In this document: piece by piece, positions 45,666 through 54,739 of the stretch
Layout of the letters: each line of letters starts with the position of its first letter
How positions within the stretch are numbered: position 1 is the first letter of the stretch
NCBI RefSeq assembly: GCF_014650875.1
Contig: NZ_BMVU01000001.1
Coordinates: 1 to 64,000, forward strand
Direction: 5' to 3'
DNA length: 64,000 nucleotides
Source of the DNA: Streptomyces minutiscleroticus
GTDB lineage: Bacteria > Actinomycetota > Actinomycetes > Streptomycetales > Streptomycetaceae
Program-made: the position numbers and the translations under genes
Notes under the pieces: model-generated
Told to the model about the DNA's origin: nothing
What the model saw: the letters and a program-made list of their open reading frames with translations, nothing else
Databases searched by the model: none

Positions 45666-45978
45666 GCCCCGCAATTTCCCGTGCCTGATCGCTCCCGTAA
45701 CTCGTGTTACACGTTCGTCGACAAAGCCGGACGAGCCCGTCCTAAAGTGCAAGCGTTCGAAAGCCGAAAACCCCTGGTCCGAACGGAGGTTACGGGGCCG
45801 ATTACCTGCATTCCGTAACGGTTGGCCGCGGACCCGTCCGCGCCCCCGCACCGGACGGCCGCGTGGCCTGTGAGCGCGCTCATGACGGGAGGCGCGCCCT
45901 GGCTCAGGGGGCGCGCCTCCGTGTGCGAGCGCCCCGTGGGCGGCGGTCGCGCCGCCCACGGGAAGGCTCACCCGGTCG
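45666..45978. promoter_or_regulatory. Region upstream of the nuclease-like gene with two inverted repeats
   Basis: A 313-base gap. GTAAC-N4-GTTAC lies at 45697-45710, 32 bases before the start, and GTTACGG-N17-CCGTAAC at 45789-45819. The shared GTAAC core suggests one regulator binding both. The region between is AT-richer than its surroundings. The rest holds the tandem terminators of pepN copy 2. Confidence 0.5.
45888..45961 (-). terminator. Two tandem 12-bp stem-loops after pepN copy 2
   Basis: First stem 45888-45899 with 45909-45920; second 45934-45945 with 45950-45961. Both are perfect, 9- and 4-base loops. They follow the leftward pepN gene, which ends at 45979. Confidence 0.8.
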
Positions 45979-48555
45979 TCAGCCGGCGGTCGCGTCGCAC
46001 TCCTGCGCCCGCAGCGCACGGGCCAGGTCGTCGCGGGCCTCCAGGACCAGGCGGCGCAGGGCGGGCGGCGCGTCCGCGTGCGCGGCCAGCCACGCGTCCG
46101 TCGCCTCCAGCGTCTCCGGCGAGTCCTGCAGGGACGGGAACAGGCCCCGCACCACGTCCATGCCGATCTGGATGGAGCGCTCCTCCCAGATCCGCGCGAT
46201 CACGGCGAAGTACTTCGGCACGTACGGCGTGACCAGCTCGCGCTGCGAGGGCTGCGCGAAGCCCGCGATCGTCGCCTCCACCAGCGCGTTCGACAACGCG
46301 TCCGACTCCACCACGGCGGCCCACGCCTGCGCCTTGACCGCGGCGGACGGCCGGGCCGCCAGGCACCGCACGTGGTGCCGCTTGCCCGACGCCGTGTCGT
46401 CGCGCGCCAGCTCGGCGGCGAGCGCGGACTCGTCGGCGGCGCCGTGCGCGGCCAGCGGTTCGAGCAGCGCCCAGCGCAGCTCCTGGTCCACGTCCAGCCC
46501 GTCGATCTTCGCGGTGCCCTGCAGCAGGCCCTGGAGCAGCTGCAGGTCGGCCGCGTCGGAGGCGACCGAGGCGAAGAACCGGGCCCACGTCAGCTGGTGC
46601 TGGCTGCCCGGCTCGGCGATCCGCAGCTCGTGCAGCGCGCCCTGGGCCAGCAGCCGCTCGCCCGTCGCGCGCCACAGGGGCGCCGCGTAGTGGACGAGGG
46701 CGGTCCGGGCCCAGGCGTGCAGCATCTGCAGCACGCCGATGTCCGTCTCGCGCCCGGCGAACCGCAGCACGAGGTCGAGGAAGTCCCGGGCGGGCATCAG
46801 CGCGTCCCGCGTCAGGTTCCACAGCGCCGACCAGCACAGCGCGCGGGCCAGCGGGTCGGTGATCTCGCCGAGCCGCTCGCGCAGCGTGGCCAGCGAGTTC
46901 TCGTCGAAGCGGACCTTGCAGTACGTCAGGTCGTCGTCGTTGACCAGCACCAGCTCGGGGGCGTCGGCCCCGGCCAGCTCCGCCACGACCGTGCGCGGTC
47001 CGTCGACGTCGACCTCCGCGCGGGCGTAGCGCACGAGCGAGCCGTCGGCGTCCTCGCGCCGGTACAGGCCGACGGCCACGCGGTGCGGCCGCAGCGTCGG
47101 GTGGGACTCCGGCGCCTCCTGCACCACGGCCAGCTCGGTGATCCTGCCCTCGGCGTTCAGGATCACCTGCGGGGTCAGCGCGTTGACGCCCGCGGTCTGC
47201 AGCCAGGCCCGCGACCAGGCGGTCATGTCGCGGCCGCTGGTCTCGTGCAGCACGGACAGCAGGTCCTCCAGGCGCGTGTTGCCGTACGCGTGCCGCTTGA
47301 AGTAGCGCCGGGCGCCCTCCAGGAAGGCGTCCCGCCCGACGTACGCCACGAGCTGCTTGAGCACGGAGGCGCCCTTGGCGTACGTGATCCCGTCGAAGTT
47401 GAGCTTGGCGTCCTGCAGGTCGCGGATGTCGGCCGTGACGGGGTGCGTCGAGGGGAGCTGGTCGGCCCGGTACGCCCACGCCTTGCGGTTGTTGGCGAAG
47501 GTGGTCCAGCCGTTGTCGAAGCGGGTCGCCTCGACCATGGAGAAGGTCCCCATGAAGTCCGCGAAGGACTCCTTCAGCCACAGGTCGTCCCACCACCGCA
47601 TGGTGACGAGGTCGCCGAACCACATGTGCGCCATCTCGTGCAGGACGACGTTGGCCCGCCGCTCGTACGACGCGCGCGTGACCCTGCCGCGGAAGATGTA
47701 CTCCTCCCGGAAGGTCACCATGCCCGGGTTCTCCATCGCGCCGAGGTTGTACTCGGGCACGAACGCCTGGTCGTACTTGCCGAAGGGGTACGGGTAGTCG
47801 AAGTGGTCGTGGAAGAAGTCCAGGCCCTGCTTCGTCACCAGGAAGACGTCGTCGGCGTCGAAGTGCCGGGCCAGGCCCTTGCGGCACATCGCGCCCAGCG
47901 GGATCTCCAGCCGCGTCCCGTCCTCGAGGACCCGCTCGTAGGTGTCGGTCACGTAGTGGTAGGGGCCGGCGACGACCGCCGTGATGTACGTCGAGATCGG
48001 CTTGGTCTCGGCGAACCGCCACACGCCGTCCGCCTGCTCGCCGGCGCCGTTGCTCCACACGGTCCAGCCCTCGGGCGCCCGCACCTCGAAGCGGTAGGGG
48101 GCCTTCAGGTCGGGCTGCTCGAAGTTGGCGAAGACGCGGCGGGCGTCCGCCGGCTCGTACTGCGTGTAGAGGTACACCTCGCCGTCCTCGGGGTCGACGA
48201 AGCGGTGCATGCCCTCACCCGTGCGGCTGTAGGCGCACTGGGCGTCGACCACCAGCTCGTTCTCCTCCCGCAGGTCCTCCAGGAGGATGCGGGAGCCGTC
48301 GAAGACGGCGCCCGGGTCGAGGTCCCGGCCGTTGAGCCGCACGGCGGTGACGCTCGGGGCGAGGAGGTCGGCGAAGGTGCTCGCGCCCGGCTCGGCGCAG
48401 CGGAAGCGCAGGGTGGTCACCGAGCGGAAGGTGCGCGGCTCGGCGTCGGTGTCGCCCACGGCGGACCGCAGGTCGAGGGACACCTCGTACCCGTCGACGG
48501 AGATCAGGGAGGCCCGTTCGCGGGCCTCGTCGCGGGTCAGATTCTCACCGGGCAC
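45979..48555 (-). CDS. pepN: Aminopeptidase N (M1 family), copy 2
   Basis: An 858-residue zinc aminopeptidase. GAMENPGMV is the exopeptidase motif, HEMAHMWFGDLV with KESFADF carries the zinc ligands, and the C-terminal helical domain is complete. Order and length match copy 1 at 31810-34404, but the two differ throughout (for example KESFADFMG against NESFATYTS), so they are old paralogues and not a recent duplication. GTG 48555 has GGGAG about 10 bases upstream. It is divergent from the DsbA-type gene. Both copies look active. Confidence 0.95.
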   Translation of the reverse strand: MPGENLTRDEARERASLISVDGYEVSLDLRSAVGDTDAEPRTFRSVTTLRFRCAEPGASTFADLLAPSVTAVRLNGRDLDPGAVFDGSRILLEDLREENELVVDAQCAYSRTGEGMHRFVDPEDGEVYLYTQYEPADARRVFANFEQPDLKAPYRFEVRAPEGWTVWSNGAGEQADGVWRFAETKPISTYITAVVAGPYHYVTDTYERVLEDGTRLEIPLGAMCRKGLARHFDADDVFLVTKQGLDFFHDHFDYPYPFGKYDQAFVPEYNLGAMENPGMVTFREEYIFRGRVTRASYERRANVVLHEMAHMWFGDLVTMRWWDDLWLKESFADFMGTFSMVEATRFDNGWTTFANNRKAWAYRADQLPSTHPVTADIRDLQDAKLNFDGITYAKGASVLKQLVAYVGRDAFLEGARRYFKRHAYGNTRLEDLLSVLHETSGRDMTAWSRAWLQTAGVNALTPQVILNAEGRITELAVVQEAPESHPTLRPHRVAVGLYRREDADGSLVRYARAEVDVDGPRTVVAELAGADAPELVLVNDDDLTYCKVRFDENSLATLRERLGEITDPLARALCWSALWNLTRDALMPARDFLDLVLRFAGRETDIGVLQMLHAWARTALVHYAAPLWRATGERLLAQGALHELRIAEPGSQHQLTWARFFASVASDAADLQLLQGLLQGTAKIDGLDVDQELRWALLEPLAAHGAADESALAAELARDDTASGKRHHVRCLAARPSAAVKAQAWAAVVESDALSNALVEATIAGFAQPSQRELVTPYVPKYFAVIARIWEERSIQIGMDVVRGLFPSLQDSPETLEATDAWLAAHADAPPALRRLVLEARDDLARALRAQECDATAG

Positions 48556-48714
48556 GTAACGGCACTCCCTCGTGGCGTGTGGTTCTGGCGGTCTTCGGTC
48601 AGGACCGATCCTGCCATGCGCCTCTGACGCCGGACACCCGGGAATGGCACGGACGAGCTGCGGCGTTGAGCATGGGACCGACGACGCGTCGACGACGACC
48701 TCATGAGGAGACCC

Positions 48715-49371
48715 ATGTCCGAGCAGACTTCCGGCAAGACCCCTGTCGACTTCTGGTTCGACCCGCTGTGTCCCTGGGCGTGGATGACCTCGCGGTGGGT
48801 CCTGGAGGTGGAGAAGGTCCGGGACATCGAGGTCCGCTGGCACATCATGAGCCTCGCGGTGCTGAACGAGCCGAAGCTCGACGAGCTGCCGGAGGAGTAC
48901 CGCGAGATGCTGTCCACCAAGGCGTGGGCGCCGGTGCGCGTGGTGACCGCGGCCTGGCAGAAGCACGGCGAGTCGGTCCTCGGCCCGCTCTACACCGCCC
49001 TCGGCACCCGCTTCCACAACAACGGCGAGGGCCCGACCCGCGAGGCGATCGCGGGCGCCCTGGCGGACGCGGGCCTGCCCGCCGACCTGATCGACTACGC
49101 CGACCAGGAGGACTTCGAGTTCGAGGCCGAGCTGCGCGCCTCCCACAAGGAGGGCATCGACAAGGTCGGCCAGGACGTCGGCACCCCGGTCATCGCCGTC
49201 CCCGGCGCCGACGGCGAGCAGCTCGCCTTCTTCGGCCCCGTCGTCACCCCCGCCCCCAAGGGCGAGGAGGCCGCCAAGCTCTGGGACGGCACCCTCCTGG
49301 TCGCCTCGGTCCCCGGCTTCTACGAGATCAAGCGCACCCGCACGGCGGGCCCGGACTTCAGCAACCTGTAG
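48715..49371 (+). CDS. DsbA-fold protein, mycothiol-dependent reductase (Rv2466c) family
   Basis: A 218-residue thioredoxin/DsbA-fold protein without a signal peptide. The active-site region is FWFDPLCPWAWMTSRW: a CPWA motif, so one cysteine of the usual CxxC is missing. The cis-proline is in DVGTPVIAV. Relatives of mycobacterial Rv2466c are mycothiol-dependent reductases, and single-Cys versions would act by a monothiol mechanism with mycothiol. ATG 48715 has GAGGAG upstream. The convergent neighbour is sodF, so oxidative stress is a shared theme. Confidence 0.92.
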   Translation: MSEQTSGKTPVDFWFDPLCPWAWMTSRWVLEVEKVRDIEVRWHIMSLAVLNEPKLDELPEEYREMLSTKAWAPVRVVTAAWQKHGESVLGPLYTALGTRFHNNGEGPTREAIAGALADAGLPADLIDYADQEDFEFEAELRASHKEGIDKVGQDVGTPVIAVPGADGEQLAFFGPVVTPAPKGEEAAKLWDGTLLVASVPGFYEIKRTRTAGPDFSNL

Positions 49372-49401
49372 ACCGGTACGGCACACGCCTGCCGCACCAG
49401 G

Positions 49402-49440
49402 GGAGAACCCCCGCGAGTCCTGTCCTTGCGGGGGTTCTCC
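49402..49440. terminator. 13-bp perfect stem-loop between dsbA-type gene and sodF
   Basis: Stem 49402-49414 with 49428-49440 and a 13-base loop, between convergent genes. The right arm ends in a short T/C run. Confidence 0.8.
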
Positions 49441-49513
49441 GTCGTGCCGCCTGCCCGGTGAGCGGTGAGAAGACGATCACGAGGCAGGACGTTCCGGGGG
49501 CCGCCGGTCGGGT

Positions 49514-50161
49514 TCAGGGGGCCGGCAGCAGGGTGTTCGCGCGGGACCTGGCGGCCTCGTAGCGGCGCGCCACGTCCTGCCAGTTCACGACGGCCCACAT
49601 GGCCTCGACGAAGTCGACCTTCTGGTTCCTGTACTGCAGGTAGAAGGCGTGCTCCCAGGCGTCGAAGACCAGGATCGGGGTCGAGCCCTGGCCGACGTTG
49701 CCCTGGTGGTCGTAGACCTGCTCGACGATCAGCCGGCCGCTCAGCGGCTCGTACGCCAGCACGCCCCAGCCGGAGCCCTGGGTGGTCGCGGCGGCCTTGG
49801 ACAGCTGCGCCTTGAAGCCCGCGAACGAGCCGAAGGACTCGGTGATCGCGTCCGCCAGCTCGCCCACGCCGTCGGCGGCCAGCGGCTCCCCGCCGCCGTC
49901 CTTCGGACCGGTCATGTTCTGCCAGTAGATCGAGTGCAGGATGTGGCCGGAGAGGTGGAAGGCCAGGTTCTTCTCCAGGCCGTTGACGGTGCCCCAGGTC
50001 CCCTTGTCCCGCGCCTCGGCCAGCTGCTCCAGGGTGTCGTTCGCGCCCTTCACGTACGCCGCGTGGTGCTTGTCGTGGTGCAGCTCGATGATCTCGGGGC
50101 TGATCACGGGCGCGAGCGCGGAGTAGTCGTACGGCAGTTCAGGAAGGGTGTAGACGGGCAT
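49514..50161 (-). CDS. sodF: Iron/zinc (Fe-Mn family) superoxide dismutase
   Basis: A 215-residue cytoplasmic enzyme converting superoxide to peroxide and oxygen. Metal ligands lie in [25 protein letters not shown] and [13 protein letters not shown], all conserved. Residue patterns such as GGGEPL and the length fit the streptomycete Fe-type SodF. ATG 50161 has GGAGAGGACC upstream. A Nur box sits about 29 bases before the start; in Streptomyces coelicolor Nur with nickel represses sodF so that the nickel enzyme SodN is used instead. Confidence 0.96.
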   Translation of the reverse strand: MPVYTLPELPYDYSALAPVISPEIIELHHDKHHAAYVKGANDTLEQLAEARDKGTWGTVNGLEKNLAFHLSGHILHSIYWQNMTGPKDGGGEPLAADGVGELADAITESFGSFAGFKAQLSKAAATTQGSGWGVLAYEPLSGRLIVEQVYDHQGNVGQGSTPILVFDAWEHAFYLQYRNQKVDFVEAMWAVVNWQDVARRYEAARSRANTLLPAP

Positions 50162-50189
50162 GCCAGGTCCTCTCCGGCTCCGCTGCTTA

Positions 50190-50206
50190 TTGCGAACAAC
50201 TTGCAA
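50190..50206 (-). promoter_or_regulatory. Nur (nickel uptake regulator) box of sodF
   Basis: On the plus strand TTGCGA-ACAAC-TTGCAA, i.e. TTGCAA-N5-TCGCAA on the gene strand, fits the Nur consensus TTGCAA-N5-TTGCAA with one mismatch. It lies in the sodF promoter region. Confidence 0.82.
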
Positions 50207-50304
50207 GTGCACGCTAGCAGCAAGAGAGTGCGCCTGTCCGCCGGACGCGCCCCGGCCCGGCGGACGGGCACGCCCTTCGTCCGGTACGCCGCCGTGCACG
50301 CGAA

Positions 50305-50343
50305 AGGGCCCCCGCGCGAAGCCGTCCTTCGCGCGGGGGCCCT
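50305..50343 (-). terminator. 17-bp perfect stem-loop after the first amino-acid permease
   Basis: Stem 50305-50321 with 50327-50343, 5-base loop, 21 bases after the permease stop and before the sodF promoter. Confidence 0.88.
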
Positions 50344-50364
50344 CGTGCGCGGGGCCGTACGGGG

Positions 50365-51750
50365 TCAGCCCCCGGCGCGCGCCCGCTGCCGGGCGTAGCC
50401 GACGGCCGCCAGCACCAGCGTCATCGCGCCCGTCGAGTACAGCTGCACCCGGGTGTCCGGCTCCCGGGCCATCAGGACGAGGACCGTCGCCATGCCCGCG
50501 AGGGCCACCCAGGTCAGCGCCGGGAACAGCCACATGCGGACGACCAGCTTCTGCGGGGCCTCCCGCTCCATGCGGCGGCGCAGCCGCAGCTGCGAGACGG
50601 CGATGAGGATCCAGACGACCAGGATCACCGCGCCGATCATGTTCAGCAGCCAGGGGAAGACGTCGTCGGGGCGCCAGTAGCTGAGCAGCACGCAGACGAA
50701 CCCGAGGACGCTGGAGACGAGCACGGCGACGCGCGGGGTGCCGCCCTGGGCCCGGCCGAGCGCCTTCGGCCCCTGACCGCGCTCGACCAGGGAGTACGCG
50801 ATGCGCGAGGCTCCGTAGATGTTGGCGTTCATGGCCGAGAGCAGGGCCACGAGGACGACCGCGTTCATCAGCTGCGCCGCGCCCGGGATGCCCAGGTGGT
50901 CGAGGACGGCGATGTACGGGCCCTTCTCGGCGACCTCCGGGGAGTCCCACGGGACGAGCGTGACGGCGACGGCCATCGAGCCGACGTAGAAGACCGCGAT
51001 GCGCCACATCGCGGTGCGCACCGCGCGGGCCACGCCGTTCACCGGGTCCGGCGACTCGGCCGCCGCGATCGTCACGGTCTCCAGGCCGCCGTACGCGAAG
51101 ACCGACGCGAGCAGCCCGGCCACCAGGCCCTCGGCGCCGTGGGGCAGGAAGCCGCCGTCACCGGTGAGGTGGGCGAGGCCGGGGGCGTCCGTGCCGGGCA
51201 GGACCCCGGTGACGGCGAGGACGCCGAGCACCAGGAAGAGGGAGATCGCGCCGACCTTCAGAGCCGCGAACCAGAACTCGAACTCGCCGAAGTTCTTCAC
51301 CGCGGCCAGGTTCGCGCCGCAGAAGACGACCATGAACAGCGCCACCCAGGCCCACTCCGGCGTGCCGGGCAGCCAGCCGGTGACGATCTGTGCGGCGCCG
51401 ATGCCCTCCAGGCCGACGGCCGTGCACAGCAGCACCCAGAACGACCAGCCGGCGGTGAACCCCGCCCACGGGCCGATCGCCCGCTCGGCGTGCGCGGAGA
51501 AGGAGCCCGACGAGGGGTACGCGGCGGACATCTCGCCGAGCATGCGCATCACCAGCGTGACGAGCAGCCCGGACAGGACGTAGGCGAGCACGATCGACGG
51601 GCCCGCGGCGGCGATGCCGGCGCCCGAGCCGACGAAGAGGCCCGCGCCGATGACGCCGCCCAGGGCGATCATCGACAGGTGGCGCTGCTTGAGTCCGTGA
51701 GAGAGGGAGGCGTCCGCGGCGGGCGCGGCGTCGGTGGGGGTACGGGGCAT
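50365..51750 (-). CDS. Amino-acid permease, APC superfamily (copy A)
   Basis: A 461-residue transporter with about 12 transmembrane helices. The signature [24 protein letters not shown] at the start of TM1 and the [14 protein letters not shown] loop place it in the amino-acid transporter (AAT) group with GabP, AnsP and ProY, symporting neutral amino acids or GABA with protons. ATG 51750 opens with a short soluble tail. It is closely similar in layout to the permease at 54740-56236. Substrate not determinable from sequence. Confidence 0.92.
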   Translation of the reverse strand: MPRTPTDAAPAADASLSHGLKQRHLSMIALGGVIGAGLFVGSGAGIAAAGPSIVLAYVLSGLLVTLVMRMLGEMSAAYPSSGSFSAHAERAIGPWAGFTAGWSFWVLLCTAVGLEGIGAAQIVTGWLPGTPEWAWVALFMVVFCGANLAAVKNFGEFEFWFAALKVGAISLFLVLGVLAVTGVLPGTDAPGLAHLTGDGGFLPHGAEGLVAGLLASVFAYGGLETVTIAAAESPDPVNGVARAVRTAMWRIAVFYVGSMAVAVTLVPWDSPEVAEKGPYIAVLDHLGIPGAAQLMNAVVLVALLSAMNANIYGASRIAYSLVERGQGPKALGRAQGGTPRVAVLVSSVLGFVCVLLSYWRPDDVFPWLLNMIGAVILVVWILIAVSQLRLRRRMEREAPQKLVVRMWLFPALTWVALAGMATVLVLMAREPDTRVQLYSTGAMTLVLAAVGYARQRARAGG

Positions 51751-52224
51751 GGTGCGGGGCCCTTACGTGCGGCTGGGCAAAACGACCCCAGTCTGGTCGT
51801 CTCCCCGGCCCGCCCGGGGCGGCCGCCCACGATGTGGACGGACACGATACGGAATGTGCGGGTCCATTCACTTGGACGGGGCCTCCGGCGGGCCTCCGGA
51901 CGTCCTTCCGGCGAGGCCCCGGTGTCCTTCCGGTGACCCCCGGCCCGTGCCGTTCCGGCGCTCCGGGCCGGGGCGGAGCGTTTGGCGGATCCCTACAGTT
52001 GCGTCCCGTACGGCCTCCGGGAGCGGACGACCCCCTGCCAAGTGACCGGTGTCACGCCCTTCCGGGTGTAATCGGCATCCTTTGTAGGGGGCACACCAAG
52101 CGTGTACTCCGCGGTTTGTCGGCCGCCGACCGTGATCCGCCGCGGTGCCCTGGGATAGCGTCACCGTGTCCCGATCCGTCCTCCCGCGCTCCCCGGAGCG
52201 GGGAACACAGCCGCCGGAGTCCCC
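51751..52224. promoter_or_regulatory. Divergent region between permease A and bioY
   Basis: A 474-base gap without a supported gene. GTCCTTCCGG occurs twice near 51901-51935. A possible bioY -10, TAGCGT (52156-52161), has only a poor -35. I find no BirA- or BioQ-type operator with confidence. Confidence 0.4.
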
Positions 52225-52848
52225 ATGAGCACTGCCGCCGCCCCGTCCCGCCCCGGCCAGGTCCTCGCCGACCTGCTTCCCTCCCCCAAGCTCTCGGCTT
52301 CGCTCGAGCGGGGCGGTGCCCCCACCCGCGTGCGGGACGTCGCGCTCGTGCTCGGCGGTGCCGCGCTCACCGGCGTCGCCGCCCAGATCGCGGTGCCCGT
52401 GCCGGGCTCGCCGGTGCCGGTGACCGGCCAGACCTTCGCGGCGCTCCTGGTCGGCACGGCCCTCGGCGCCCGCCGCGGCTTCCTGTCGATCGCCGTGTAC
52501 GCGCTGGCCGGCGTGGCGGGCATGCCCTGGTTCGCCCAGGGCGGGTCCGGCGCCGCCGCCCCGTCCTTCGGCTACGTCCTCGGCATGCTGCTCGCCGTCA
52601 CCGTGGTCGGCGCGCTCGCCCGGCGCGGCGCGGACCGCTCGGTGCTGCGGACCGCCGGCACGATGCTGCTCGGCGAGGCCCTCATCTACGCCGTGGGCGT
52701 CCCCTACCTCGCCCTCGCCACCGGCATGACGCTCGGCCAGGCCGTCGCCGCGGGCCTGGTGCCCTTCCTCGTCGGCGACGCCCTGAAGGCGGCCCTGGCG
52801 ATGGGCGCGCTGCCCACCGCGTGGAAGCTCGCCACCCGCCGCGACTGA
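52225..52848 (+). CDS. bioY: Biotin transporter BioY (ECF S component)
   Basis: A 207-residue membrane protein with six transmembrane helices. The BioY signatures VPGSPVPVTGQTFAALLVGTALG and GPSFGY-like SFGYVLGMLLA are present, as is the C-terminal PFLVGDALKAALA. BioY captures biotin at the membrane, working alone or with the EcfA/EcfT energising module; no bioMN genes are adjacent. ATG 52225 has GGAG upstream. An Ala/Pro N-terminal tail of about 35 residues precedes the first helix. Confidence 0.94.
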   Translation: MSTAAAPSRPGQVLADLLPSPKLSASLERGGAPTRVRDVALVLGGAALTGVAAQIAVPVPGSPVPVTGQTFAALLVGTALGARRGFLSIAVYALAGVAGMPWFAQGGSGAAAPSFGYVLGMLLAVTVVGALARRGADRSVLRTAGTMLLGEALIYAVGVPYLALATGMTLGQAVAAGLVPFLVGDALKAALAMGALPTAWKLATRRD

Positions 52849-53300
52849 TACGGCCGGGGCGCGCGGCCCGCGCCGCGCCCGGCCCGCCGACGTACGCCCG
52901 TGCCGCCGCACCCGACCGAGGGGACGGCGGCGCGGGCGTTTCCGGGCACCGCGGCCGGAGCGGTCCGCTCCGCCCGGGCGCCGTCCCGGGCCGCCGCCCC
53001 GGGGACGTGTCCGCGTACGGACATCACGACAGGTCCGGCCCCGTACGACCGGCCCGGCGCCGCGGAGCCGGGCCGGTCGTACGGGGCCGTCCGGGCGTCG
53101 TCCCGGCGTTCCGTGTACGGACATCACGACCCGCCCGGCACCGCCCCACGGGCACCCCGGCGTCGCCCGGAACCACCGCCTTCCGCCACGTCACAGTGGT
53201 CCGCTCGCCGTGACGGCCCGTCAGACTTCCACCGCGGCGCGCGGTCTCGTGCGCCCTCCCCGACTGTGTTGTCATGGAGGGAGGTTGGGGGTGGGCACGG
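52849..53300. repeat. Intergenic region with 22-bp hairpin inside a 16-bp direct repeat
   Basis: A 452-base gap. A perfect 22-bp stem (53037-53058 with 53067-53088, 8-base loop) terminates bioY. It is flanked by two identical copies of GTACGGACATCACGAC, at 53015-53030 and 53115-53130, exactly 100 bases apart. No gene is supported here; the kinase promoter should lie in the last 150 bases. Confidence 0.75.
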
Positions 53301-54695
53301 ATGCTTCCTGTCGTGAACCGGTACCGGCTCCTCGAACCCATCGGCCAAGGGGGCATGGGCCGGGTCTGGCGGGCGGCCGACGAACTGCTCGATCGTCCCG
53401 TCGCCGTCAAGGAGCTGCGGCTCGACGTCATCGAGTCCGAGGACACCGGAGTGCGCCGCGAGCGGGCGCTGCGCGAGGCCCGGGCGAGCGCCCGCATCGA
53501 CCATCCCAACGTCGTCCGCGTCTACGACGTGGCGGAGCAGGGCGACCGGCTCTGGATCGTCATGGAGCTGGTCGAGGCGCCCTCCCTCGACCGGACCGTC
53601 CGGGACCGGGGCCCGCTCGGCGGCCACGAGACGGCACGGGTCGGGCTCGCGCTCGTCGAGGCGCTGCGCCGGGTCCACCTGGCCGGCGTGCTGCACCGCG
53701 ACATCAAGCCCGGCAACGTCCTGCTGGAGCCCGGCGGCCGCGTGGTCCTCACCGACTTCGGGATCGCCGCCGTGCAGGACTCCACGGCCCTCACCCGCAC
53801 CGGCCTCATCGTGGGTTCCCCGGAGTACATGCCCCCGGAGCGCATCGCGGGCCGCGCCCAGGGCCCGCCCTCCGACCTGTGGTCGCTGGGCGCCACCCTG
53901 TGCACCGCCCTGACCGGCCACTCGCCCTTCGAGCGCGGCTCCACGCTGGCCACCCTGCACGCGGCGATGTACGAGGACCCCGAGCTGCCGCCCGCGGACC
54001 ACGCGCTGACGCCCCTGCTGCGCCGGCTGCTGGAGCGGGACCCGGCGGCGCGGCCGGACGCGACGGAGGTGGCCCGCGTCCTGACCGGCGTCCTGGGCCC
54101 GGCGCTCCCCTTCCCGTACCAGCTCCAGGCCCTGGCCCAGACCCCGTTCCCGGCCCCGCCCGCCGACCGGTCCGCGGCGCCGGGCCCGTACCCGTCCGTG
54201 ACGCCGGAGCCGGGGCGGAACGGCGGCCGGCGCACGGCGCAGGGGGACCGCCGGTCCGCCCTGTGGGGGCGCGGCCGGCGGTCCGCGCCGCCCGTCGCGG
54301 CGGACGGCGGGGCGCGGACCGCGCCCGGGGGCGGCCGCGCGCCGGCCCCCGCCCCGCGCCTGGACGGCGTCCCGGCCCCCGCCCGGCGCAGGACCGGTCC
54401 CACCCGTCCGCCCCGGGCCGCGCGGCGCCCCGGGGCGGACCGGACCGTACGGCGCCCCCGGCCCGACGGCCCCGGACGCGGGTCCGGCGCGCCCGGCCGG
54501 CAGGCCCCGGAGTGGCTGCCCCGCCTGCTCACCGTCCTGGTGCTGGTGGTCGCCGCCGCGGTGGCCGCCGTCATGATCGTCACCGCGGTCCGGCCCGGCG
54601 GCGAGACCAGGCTCCCCGAGCAGAGCACGCCGCCCACGGTCGCGGGCACCTCGCGCCCGCCGGCCTCCCCGGACGCGACGACGCCCCCGCGGTGA
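53301..54695 (+). CDS. Membrane-anchored Ser/Thr protein kinase (Hanks type)
   Basis: A 464-residue kinase. The kinase domain occupies about residues 6-270: glycine loop IGQGGMGRVW, VAVKEL lysine, catalytic loop HRDIKPGNVLL, DFGIA and GSPEYMPPE activation end, all canonical. A Pro/Arg-rich linker of about 130 residues and one transmembrane helix (LLTVLVLVVAAAVAAVMIV) follow, with a short 40-residue Thr/Pro-rich outside tail and no PASTA repeats. Start uncertain: ATG 53301 or ATG 53274. It ends convergent with permease B. Confidence 0.93.
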   Translation: MLPVVNRYRLLEPIGQGGMGRVWRAADELLDRPVAVKELRLDVIESEDTGVRRERALREARASARIDHPNVVRVYDVAEQGDRLWIVMELVEAPSLDRTVRDRGPLGGHETARVGLALVEALRRVHLAGVLHRDIKPGNVLLEPGGRVVLTDFGIAAVQDSTALTRTGLIVGSPEYMPPERIAGRAQGPPSDLWSLGATLCTALTGHSPFERGSTLATLHAAMYEDPELPPADHALTPLLRRLLERDPAARPDATEVARVLTGVLGPALPFPYQLQALAQTPFPAPPADRSAAPGPYPSVTPEPGRNGGRRTAQGDRRSALWGRGRRSAPPVAADGGARTAPGGGRAPAPAPRLDGVPAPARRRTGPTRPPRAARRPGADRTVRRPRPDGPGRGSGAPGRQAPEWLPRLLTVLVLVVAAAVAAVMIVTAVRPGGETRLPEQSTPPTVAGTSRPPASPDATTPPR

Positions 54696-54710
54696 GCCGC
54701 GGAGGCGTCG
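54679..54710. terminator. Stem-loop with the kinase stop codon in its loop
   Basis: Stem 54679-54692 with 54697-54710, one mismatch. The 4-base loop is TGAG and contains the kinase TGA, so the last codons form the left arm. It lies between convergent genes. Confidence 0.72.
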
Positions 54711-54739
54711 GAGGGGCCGGAGGGCGGGCGGGGGAGAGG

